Notes under the pieces: model-generated
What the model saw: the letters and a program-made list of their open reading frames with translations, nothing else
Databases searched by the model: none
What the model was told of the DNA's origin: nothing
Made by a program: the position numbers and the translations under genes
DNA from: Fen-549 sp964636655
Lineage (GTDB): Bacteria > Actinomycetota > Thermoleophilia > Gaiellales > Gaiellaceae
Direction: 5' to 3'
Assembly (NCBI GenBank): GCA_964636655.1
Contig: CAZWTK010000010.1
Coordinates: 1-64,000, forward strand
Length of the DNA stretch: 64,000 nt
Part shown: positions 49,767-56,052 of the stretch, piece after piece
How positions within the stretch are numbered: position 1 is the stretch's first letter
How the letters are laid out: every line of letters starts with the position of its first letter

Positions 49767-50160
49767 AGGCTCGTCCGCGCGGCGAACGCAACGCTCGGAA
49801 ATGGCGCTCGTCGAGCGTAAGGATGCGTTCCGTCCGGTAGCGCCCCGCAAGCACCACCAGCGAGGCGTCTGCAAGCCCGATCCCGAGGTCGTAGTACTGC
49901 TTGATGAAGACCGCGGTGGCTCGGACGTCGTCGCCGTCAAATGGCGCGATCTCGTATGCACCGGCCGCAACCTCACCGAGGAAGGCGAACTCGTCCTCAA
50001 CGATTCCCCGGGTGGCGATCAGGTAGTCGAGCTCGGCCAGCACGAAGGGCGAGAGCACGAGCGGCGCGGCCGCGCCGGCGAGTGCGGCTCGCGCGGCTTC
50101 GTGTTGTGGCTGGTCGGGATTGAGAGCGGCGAAGAGCCCGCTGGTGTCGAGCAGGATCAC
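49741..50160 (-). CDS. PIN-domain ribonuclease toxin (VapC-like)
   Basis: 139 residues. PIN-fold acids: LLDTSGLFAAL (Asp5), LAELDYLI (Glu43), YYDLGIGLADASLVVLA (Asp91 and Asp97 region) and LTLDERHF (Asp117). Such toxins cleave tRNA or rRNA. It overlaps the antitoxin stop by 4 bases, the normal VapBC arrangement, and its 3' end overlaps the uvrA-end remnant. Confidence 0.9.
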   Translation of the reverse strand: MILLDTSGLFAALNPDQPQHEAARAALAGAAAPLVLSPFVLAELDYLIATRGIVEDEFAFLGEVAAGAYEIAPFDGDDVRATAVFIKQYYDLGIGLADASLVVLAGRYRTERILTLDERHFRALRSPRGRAFTLLPADG

Positions 50161-50378
50161 CGCTCGCCGAAGCCTCGGAGCGCCTCGTCGAGGTCATCGA
50201 CTGGTGCGACCGCGCCGCTCGCGAAGAGCGGTGCCTTTGGACGAGGGCGCTCGCGCTCGCTCGTAAAACGGTCGATCGCTTCGCGGATGACCTCGGCCTC
50301 GGAGGTTTGCTTCTCCCCGGCGACTCGTTCGAGTTGCGCCTTGAGGACGTCGGGCAGGTAGACGGTGGTCTTCTTCAT
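50157..50378 (-). CDS. Ribbon-helix-helix antitoxin (VapB-like)
   Basis: 73 residues from the ATG at 50378 (MKKTTVYLPDVLKAQLERVA), the start usual for CopG/Arc-type antitoxins; ATGs at 50387 and 50390 are alternatives. Residues 1-42 are the RHH DNA-binding domain (TTVYLPD strand, SEAEVIREAIDRF helix); the C-terminal part PLFASGAVAPVDDLDEALRGFG should wrap the toxin. The promoter palindrome lies across the start codons. Confidence 0.88.
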   Translation of the reverse strand: MKKTTVYLPDVLKAQLERVAGEKQTSEAEVIREAIDRFTSERERPRPKAPLFASGAVAPVDDLDEALRGFGER

Positions 50379-50404
50379 GCCATACATCATGCCATACGTA
50401 TGGC
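50377..50404. promoter_or_regulatory. Candidate operator of the vapBC-like pair
   Basis: ATGCCATAC occurs twice (50377 and 50389), and the second copy is part of the perfect 14-bp palindrome GCCATACGTATGGC (50391-50404). Tandem short sites around the start are typical of RHH antitoxin autoregulation. Confidence 0.6.
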
Positions 50405-50432
50405 GAGTGTCGCAAACGCAGACGCAAACTCG

Positions 50433-51314
50433 CTAATCACTGACCGGAGTGCGATTCTCGAGCGCCGCCTCGAACTCCGCCAGCTCCTCCTCGTCCATCG
50501 AGTAGGAGTGCTCCTCGTCGGGGAAGGCGCCGCTGCGCACCTCCTCGGCGTAGGCGCCGAGCGCGCCCTTGATCTCGCCCGAGAGGTTGGCGTAGCGCTT
50601 GACGAAGCGGGGCAGGTGACCCTCGGTCAGGCCGAGTAGGTCGTGGTAGACGAGCACCTGGCCGTCGCAGCCCGCGCCGGCGCCGATGCCGAAGGTCGGG
50701 ATATCGAGTAGCTCGGTCACCCGCGCGGCGACCGCGGAGGGAACCGCCTCGAGCACCAGCGCAAAGCAGCCGGCGCGCTGCAGCTCGAGCGCCTCGTTCA
50801 CCAGAGTAAGCGCTCGCTTGGCCGTCTTGCCCTGCGTCTTGAAGCCGCCGAGCATGGTCGCCGACTGCGGCGTCAGGCCGATGTGGCCCATCACTGGAAT
50901 GCCGGCGGCCACGATCGCGCGGGCGCGTGAGACCGAAGTACCGGCGCCCTCGAGCTTGACCACGTCGGCGCCGCCCTCCTTGACGAAGCGGATCGCGGTC
51001 GAGACAGCCTCCTCGTCGGATACCTGGTAGGAGCCGAACGGAAGGTCGCCGACGACGATCGGGCGCTGCGCGGCGCGGGCGACCGTGCGGGTGAGGAAGA
51101 GCATCTCCTCGACCGTCACCGGCACGGTCGTCGACTCGTGCCCGAGCACGACCATCGCGGCCGTGTCGCCGACGAGCAGGATGTCGATGCCGGCGTCCTC
51201 GGCGAAGCGGGCGCCGGGGGAGTCGTAGGCGGTGACCATCACGATCTTCTCGCCGCGGCGCTTCTTGGCGACGAGCTCGGGCAGCCCGAGCTTCCCAGGC
51301 GGTGGTGTGCTCAT
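50433..51314 (-). CDS. panB: 3-methyl-2-oxobutanoate hydroxymethyltransferase
   Basis: 293 residues, TIM barrel making ketopantoate. Mg ligands and substrate site: VMVTAYDSPGARFAEDAGIDILLVGD (~25-50, Asp), VVGDLPFGSYQ (~87, Asp), VKLEGAG (Glu) and VMGHIGLTPQSATMLGGFKTQG. Catalytic Glu in LEAVPSAVA (~190), IGAGAGCDGQVLV. The C-terminal ~25 residues are acidic and variable. It follows panC with a 4-base overlap. Confidence 0.97.
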   Translation of the reverse strand: MSTPPPGKLGLPELVAKKRRGEKIVMVTAYDSPGARFAEDAGIDILLVGDTAAMVVLGHESTTVPVTVEEMLFLTRTVARAAQRPIVVGDLPFGSYQVSDEEAVSTAIRFVKEGGADVVKLEGAGTSVSRARAIVAAGIPVMGHIGLTPQSATMLGGFKTQGKTAKRALTLVNEALELQRAGCFALVLEAVPSAVAARVTELLDIPTFGIGAGAGCDGQVLVYHDLLGLTEGHLPRFVKRYANLSGEIKGALGAYAEEVRSGAFPDEEHSYSMDEEELAEFEAALENRTPVSD

Positions 51315-52117
51315 TCTTTCGTTCCCTTCAGCGCGATGTTGTCGATCAAGCGGGTCTTTCCGACCTGCACCGCGGCCAGCAGGCGCGGTCCGGCGTAGTC
51401 GGCCACGGCGACGTACTGAGTCTTCAGTCCGGGCTCCTCGTCGAGCGCGGCGCGGGCGACCGCGACCGAATCGCCGCCGTCTCGCGCGGCCTCGGCGCCG
51501 AGCGCGAGCGCCCTGGACAGCGCCAGCGCAACGCGGCGCTCGGTGGGGGAGAGGTAGGCGTTACGCGAGGAGAGCGCCAGGCCGTCGTCGTCGCGCACGG
51601 TCTCGACCGGGCGGATCTCCAGCTCCAGGTCGAGGTCGCGCACCAGCCGCTCGATCACGGCCAGCTGCTGCGCGTCCTTGGCGCCGAAGTAGGCGGCGTC
51701 GGGGCGAACGATGTTGAACAGCTTGAGGCAGATTGTGGCGACGCCGCGGAAGTGCGTGGGCCTGATCACTCCCTCCAGCTCCAGCGCGAGCCGCGCCGGC
51801 TCGACCCAGGTCTCGAAACCCGGCGGATACATCTCCGCAGGCGCGGGCGCGAAGAGGAAGTCGACGCCTTCCACCTGCGCCAGCTCGCGGTCACGCACGT
51901 CGTTACGGGGATAACGCTCGAGATCCTCGCCCTGGCCGAACTGAGCCGGGTTGACGAACAGGCTGCAAACGACGGTGTTGCATTCCTGGCGCGCGGCCCT
52001 GAGTAGGCTTAGGTGCCCCTCGTGGAAGGCGCCCATCGTCGGCACCAGCCCGACTCGGCCGCCGCGGAGCGGCTCGAGCGCGCTTCGCAACTCGTTTTTT
52101 GTGCGAACGACCTTCAC
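51311..52117 (-). CDS. panC: Pantothenate synthetase
   Basis: 268 residues, joins pantoate and beta-alanine using ATP. HIGH-type motif MGAFHEGHLSLLRAA (~28-42), FVNPAQFG (~54), RPTHFRGVATI (~117), FGAKDAQQL (~141) and the KMSKS-equivalent LALSSRNAYLS (~178-188). First gene of a panC-panB unit. panD was not seen in the window. Confidence 0.97.
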   Translation of the reverse strand: MKVVRTKNELRSALEPLRGGRVGLVPTMGAFHEGHLSLLRAARQECNTVVCSLFVNPAQFGQGEDLERYPRNDVRDRELAQVEGVDFLFAPAPAEMYPPGFETWVEPARLALELEGVIRPTHFRGVATICLKLFNIVRPDAAYFGAKDAQQLAVIERLVRDLDLELEIRPVETVRDDDGLALSSRNAYLSPTERRVALALSRALALGAEAARDGGDSVAVARAALDEEPGLKTQYVAVADYAGPRLLAAVQVGKTRLIDNIALKGTKE

Positions 52118-52457
52118 GTCGCTTCGCCTCGCGCCTTCTGACTCATTCCTTGCTCCAGTTCCGATTTGGATACCGGGCGCTACCTCTATCTCAGTCTAGT
52201 CGGCTCGCGCGAGCCGGCGGTAGGTTTCATTCGGCCAAGTACAAGCGGGTTCGGAGTCTGTTTAAGAGTCGGCGCGGAATAGACACGAGATCGTGCTCGT
52301 CTCGCCTCGAGCGAGCGGTAGTTTGGAACGACCCCGCGGGCGGGTGGCTCGGTGGCGGGCGAACGGAGAAGTGCCCTAGCAGCTCGACGCTCCCTCAACG
52401 TCGAGGTCGATTCGAGCCACCGGCTTGAGATCTGCGCCGCCGTCTACACTGCGGAAG
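52118..52457. other. Intergenic region between panC and the FmdB-like gene
   Basis: 340 bases between divergent genes, so it should hold both promoters. It contains the short palindrome GGCTCGCGCGAGCC (52201-52214). I searched by eye for tRNA, SRP RNA and tmRNA signatures and found none. Confidence 0.4.
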
Positions 52458-52658
52458 ATGCCGATCTACGAATACGTCTGTATGAAATGCGAGCACCACT
52501 TCGAGGAGCTCGTCCACGCGGACGAGGCGCCGGCCTGCCCGTCCTGCGCGGCTGAGAACGTGACTCGCAAGTATTCGAGCTTCGCCACCAAGGGCGGCCC
52601 GAGCAAGTCGTGCGAGAGCTGCGCCGGCGGTAACTGTGGTGGATGCGGTGGCCACTAG
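52458..52658 (+). CDS. FmdB-family zinc ribbon protein
   Basis: 66 residues. MPIYEYVCMKCEHHFEEL with CPSC (~31-34) is the FmdB-type putative regulatory zinc ribbon; the C-terminus is Cys/Gly-rich (CESCAGGNCGGCGG). Role unknown for the family. Its 3' end overlaps the uracil-DNA glycosylase start by 23 bases. Confidence 0.9.
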   Translation: MPIYEYVCMKCEHHFEELVHADEAPACPSCAAENVTRKYSSFATKGGPSKSCESCAGGNCGGCGGH

Positions 52659-53319
52659 CGAGGCTCGTAGAGCCGAGCTCGTGTCGCTTTATAACGCCGT
52701 CTCCTCCTGCACCGCCTGTCCCCTGGCCGAGACGCGCACGCAGGCTGTTTTCGGTGCGGGGAATGCAGACGCCGAGCTGATGTTCGTGGGCGAGGCGCCC
52801 GGCTTCCACGAGGACCAGCAAGGGCTTCCTTTTGTCGGTGCCGCCGGCAAGCTGCTCGAGCGTCTACTCGGCGAGATCGGCCTGAGCAGGGATGACGTCT
52901 TCATCGGCAACGTGCTCAAGTGCCGTCCGCCCGGCAACCGCGATCCGCAGGCCGACGAGATCGAGGCCTGCCAGAGCCACCTCATTCGCCAGATCGAGCT
53001 GATCCAGCCGCGCATCGTGGCGACGCTGGGCAACTTCGCCACCAAGCTTCTCTCCGGCAGTCCGACGGGGATCACGCGCGTGCACGGGCGCGAGCAGAAC
53101 GTGCGCTTGGGAAACAGCCAGGTTCTGCTCTACCCGATCTACCACCCGGCTGCGGCGCTCTATACGCGAGCCATGCTAGGCGTGCTCGAGGAGGACTTCG
53201 CCCGCCTACCGCAGCTGCTCGAACGCGAGCCGGCGTCCGATCCGAACGAAGCGGCGCCCCCGGCGCCCGTCACGGCACCGGCCGCGGCGGAATACGAAAC
53301 CCAGCTCGGTCTCTTCTGA
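52636..53319 (+). CDS. Uracil-DNA glycosylase, family 4 ([4Fe-4S])
   Basis: 227 residues, GTG start. Motif A is GEAPGFHEDQQGLPFVGAAGKLL (GEAPGxxE, ~55-62) and motif B is YHPAAAL (~173). Four cluster cysteines can be placed: C24 and C27 (SSCTACPL), C95 (LKCRPP) and C111 (EACQSH). It removes uracil from deaminated DNA, which matters at high GC. The last ~35 residues are Pro/Ala-rich and variable. Confidence 0.93.
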   Translation: MVDAVATSEARRAELVSLYNAVSSCTACPLAETRTQAVFGAGNADAELMFVGEAPGFHEDQQGLPFVGAAGKLLERLLGEIGLSRDDVFIGNVLKCRPPGNRDPQADEIEACQSHLIRQIELIQPRIVATLGNFATKLLSGSPTGITRVHGREQNVRLGNSQVLLYPIYHPAAALYTRAMLGVLEEDFARLPQLLEREPASDPNEAAPPAPVTAPAAAEYETQLGLF

Positions 53320-53389
53320 GAGTCCCAAACCCCCGGAGCCTGTCCAGAATGGACGTGGCTGCGTTGCCGAGCCTCGCCGTCCGTCCCGG

Positions 53390-53420
53390 CCCCGTCCCGG
53401 TGCCAGGCACGGGGACATGG
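53390..53420. repeat. Dispersed palindrome, GTGCCAGGCAC family
   Basis: CCCCGTCCCGGTGCCAGGCAC followed by GGGGACATGG; right arm and core match the copy at 38380, left arm partly diverged. Lies in the UDG-tsaE gap. Confidence 0.75.
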
Positions 53421-53540
53421 CCGGAGCGGCTTGATGAGGGTTGTTGCAGCGGTTTTGTGGGCGACGCCGCAACGGACATGTCCGCGCACCGTCCTCCCGG
53501 GGGAGGTTCGTGGCGGAGGTGTCCCGCTAGCCTTCGCGGC

Positions 53541-53996
53541 ATGGAGTTCGTGAGCGGTTCCGCCGAAGAGACCGAGCGCCTCGCCGGCAAGTTGGCCACG
53601 GCGCTCAGGCCCGGCGACGTCGTCACCGTCGCCGGCGAGCTCGGCGCGGGCAAGACGACCTTCGTGCGCGGCGCTTGCCGCGCGCTCGGCGTCGAGGGAC
53701 CGGTGACGAGCCCGACCTACACGATCGGGCATCGCTACGAGGGACGCCTGACAATCTCTCATCTCGATCTCTACCGTTTCAGGAGCGTCTCGGCGGCGGA
53801 GTGGGGCGACCTCGAGCCCTACTTCTCGGAAGCCGTCGTCTTCGTGGAGTGGCCCGAGGCGGGCGCGGGTGCGCTGCCGCCGGCGCGGGTCGAGGTCTCG
53901 CTCAAGTACGACGGCGGTACCCGTAGGCGCATTACCATCGAAAGCTCAGACGCAACCCTGCTCGCAGGCCTGAATCGTGCTGACTCTCTCCCTTGA
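53541..53996 (+). CDS. tsaE: tRNA threonylcarbamoyladenosine biosynthesis ATPase
   Basis: 151 residues from the ATG at 53541, matching the family start (VSGSAEETERLAGKLA). Walker A GELGAGKTTFVRG (~32-44), SPTYTIGHRYEG, HLDLYRF (Walker B region, ~73-79) and VVFVEWPE. TsaE cycles the TsaB-TsaD complex during t6A synthesis. It overlaps tsaB by 20 bases. Confidence 0.95.
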   Translation: MEFVSGSAEETERLAGKLATALRPGDVVTVAGELGAGKTTFVRGACRALGVEGPVTSPTYTIGHRYEGRLTISHLDLYRFRSVSAAEWGDLEPYFSEAVVFVEWPEAGAGALPPARVEVSLKYDGGTRRRITIESSDATLLAGLNRADSLP

Positions 53997-54576
53997 CACC
54001 GCCACTCCTCGCTCCAGCTGCGCCTTGCTCGAGGACGGAGAGCTCCTCGGCGAGCGAGAGACGAAGGCGGCGGCGCTGCTCGCCGCCGCGGATCAGCTCC
54101 TCGCCGAGGCGGGCCGGAACGCCTGCGAGCTGGATCGAATCGTTTGCGGGGTAGGGCCGGGCAGCTTCACCGGAATCCGCATCGGTCTGGCGCTTGCGCG
54201 CGGTCTGACGCTTGCTCTCGACCTCCCGCTGGCCGGCGTCTCGACGCTCGCTGTGCTGCAGGAAGGGGCGCCCGGCGCGCTGCCCGTGATCGACGGCAGC
54301 CGCAAGGAGGTCTTCACGCTGATCGAGGGCGAGCCGGCCGTCACCAGGCCCGAGGATCTGAAGCCGGCTCCGGGCACTCTCTGCGTCGGCGACGGCGCCG
54401 TTCGCTACCGCGCCGTGCTCGAGGCGGCCGGCGCCGAGGTTCCTCCCGACGTCAGCGAGTTGCACCTGGTCAGAGCCCGTTTCCACGCCCGTCTGGCCGG
54501 TGATTTCGGGCCGGCGGAGCTGGTCGAGCCGCTCTACCTGCGCGTCCCCGACGCCGAGAAGGCGCTCGAGCGATGA
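53977..54576 (+). CDS. tsaB: tRNA threonylcarbamoyladenosine biosynthesis protein TsaB
   Basis: 199 residues, GTG start inside the end of tsaE. ASKHA-fold: LTLSLDTATPRSSCALLEDG (~2-21), VGPGSFTGIRIGLALARGL (~58-76) and PVIDGSRKEVF (~102-112). The scaffold partner of TsaD. Four-base overlap with rimI follows. Confidence 0.94.
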   Translation: MLTLSLDTATPRSSCALLEDGELLGERETKAAALLAAADQLLAEAGRNACELDRIVCGVGPGSFTGIRIGLALARGLTLALDLPLAGVSTLAVLQEGAPGALPVIDGSRKEVFTLIEGEPAVTRPEDLKPAPGTLCVGDGAVRYRAVLEAAGAEVPPDVSELHLVRARFHARLAGDFGPAELVEPLYLRVPDAEKALER

Positions 54577-55070
54577 CGAGCAACCGGGAGCGGGAGTCGC
54601 GCTGGGCGCCCGAGATCGCTCCGCTGCAGTTCGCCGATCTCGATCGGGTCGAATCGATCGAGAAGGAGAGCTACGGGCTGCCCTGGTCGCGCGCGATGTT
54701 CGCCGGCGAGCTGATCAAGTCGAGCTCGATTTGCGTCGGTGCCTTCCGGCTCGAGCGCGTGATCGGCTACCTGATCGTCGCACTATATGTCGATGACTGG
54801 CACATCATGAACCTCGCGGTCGATCCGGCTTGGCGGCGTCGCGGCGTGGCCGGATTACTGCTCGAGAACTTTCTCACGCGCAGCGAGGGGAGTCGCCAGC
54901 GCGGCTACACGCTCGAGGTGCGAAAGTCGAACGAGGCGGCGATACGGCTCTACGAGAAGTACGGCTTCGTGGCACGCGGCCTTCGACGAGGCTACTACCT
55001 GGACGACCACGAAGACGCCTTGATCATGTGGCGAGACAACTCTCCCCGGCAGGCCGAGGGCAAAGAGTGA
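54573..55070 (+). CDS. rimI: Ribosomal-protein-alanine N-acetyltransferase
   Basis: 165 residues, GNAT fold. Acetyl-CoA motif VDPAWRRRGVAGLLLENFL (the R-R-x-G-V-A loop, ~90-108), and LEVRKSNEAAIRLYEKYGFVARGLRRGYY (~118-147) with the RimI-type N-x-x-A-x-x-L-Y-x-K-x-G-F. Substrate by family is the N-terminus of S18, though actinobacterial RimI can be broader. Sits between tsaB and tsaD as is common. Confidence 0.93.
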   Translation: MTSNRERESRWAPEIAPLQFADLDRVESIEKESYGLPWSRAMFAGELIKSSSICVGAFRLERVIGYLIVALYVDDWHIMNLAVDPAWRRRGVAGLLLENFLTRSEGSRQRGYTLEVRKSNEAAIRLYEKYGFVARGLRRGYYLDDHEDALIMWRDNSPRQAEGKE

Positions 55071-55080
55071 GAGTACCGAC

Positions 55081-56052
55081 GTGATCCTGGCGATCGAGAC
55101 CTCTTGCGACGAGACCGCGGCGGCGCTGATCGACGCCGACGGCTGCCTGCGGGCCAGCGTCGTCTCCTCGCAAGCCGAGCTGCATGCTCGATTTGGCGGC
55201 GTCGTGCCGGAGATCGCCTCGCGGCGGCATCTGGAGCTGATAGCGCCCGTGGTGCAAAGCGCACTGGACGAGGCGAAGACGACGGTCGAGCAGCTGGACA
55301 GCGTCGCGGTGACGCAGGGACCCGGCCTGATCGGGGCGCTGCTGGTGGGTATCTCGGCCGCCAAGGCGATCGCCTGGGCCGGGAATCTGCCGCTCGTGCC
55401 GGTCGATCATCTCCTGGGGCACGTCGCGGCGCTCTATCTCGAACCGGTAGCGCTCGAGCCGCCCTTCCTCTGCCTGCTCACCAGCGGCGGCCACACGCTG
55501 CTCTTGGACGTACAGGAGCGCACCTCCTTCCGGCTGCTCGGCACGACGCTGGACGACGCGGCGGGCGAGGCGTTCGACAAGGGAGCGCGCCTGCTCGGGC
55601 TCGGTTACCCGGGTGGCGCCGCGCTCGACAGACTGGCGCGCGAGGGCGACCCCGGCGGCTACTCGTTCCCGGTCGCCCGCCTGGACGGTCTCGACTTTTC
55701 CTTCTCGGGCCTCAAGACCGCCCTGCTCTACGAGGTGCGCGGACTCGAGCCCGGCGAGCTGGAACGCAGGCGCGCCGATCTCGCCGCCTCCTACCAGCAC
55801 GCGATCGTGCGAGCGTTGGTCGAACGGACTCTGCAGGCGGCCGAGAGGACCGGGGCCCGCCAGATCGCGATCGCAGGCGGGGTGGCCGCCAACTCCGAGC
55901 TCCGCGAAGCACTGGCCGGCGCAGCCCTGGCGCCGATCGAGCTCTGTACCGACAACGCTGCCATGATCGCCTCGGCCGCTCGCTACCTGAAGCCGATCCA
56001 GCCGCCCGGCTATCTTGATCTCGATGCCTACGCCTCCCGGCAACTTGCTTAA
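55081..56052 (+). CDS. tsaD: tRNA N6-adenosine threonylcarbamoyltransferase
   Basis: 323 residues, Kae1/TsaD family, GTG start. ILAIETSCDETAAAL (~2-16), the metal-binding HLLGHVAAL (His pair, ~109-113), LTSGGHTLLL (~136), DDAAGEAFDKGARLLGL (~157), GAALDRLA, FSGLKTAL and the C-terminal nucleotide region GGVAANSELREAL (~272) with CTDNAAMIA (Asp, ~295). Transfers the threonylcarbamoyl group to A37. The following subtilase gene starts inside its end. Confidence 0.96.
   Translation: MILAIETSCDETAAALIDADGCLRASVVSSQAELHARFGGVVPEIASRRHLELIAPVVQSALDEAKTTVEQLDSVAVTQGPGLIGALLVGISAAKAIAWAGNLPLVPVDHLLGHVAALYLEPVALEPPFLCLLTSGGHTLLLDVQERTSFRLLGTTLDDAAGEAFDKGARLLGLGYPGGAALDRLAREGDPGGYSFPVARLDGLDFSFSGLKTALLYEVRGLEPGELERRRADLAASYQHAIVRALVERTLQAAERTGARQIAIAGGVAANSELREALAGAALAPIELCTDNAAMIASAARYLKPIQPPGYLDLDAYASRQLA

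Noticed and set aside
52118..52457. Possible tRNA or SRP RNA in the panC-fmdB gap
   Set aside because: GGTTCGGAGTC resembles a T-loop, but the T-arm stem does not pair and no acceptor stem or anticodon arm fits; no SRP signature found.
15732..53420. CRISPR array suggested by recurring palindromes
   Set aside because: The copies are kilobases apart with no regular spacers and no cas genes.
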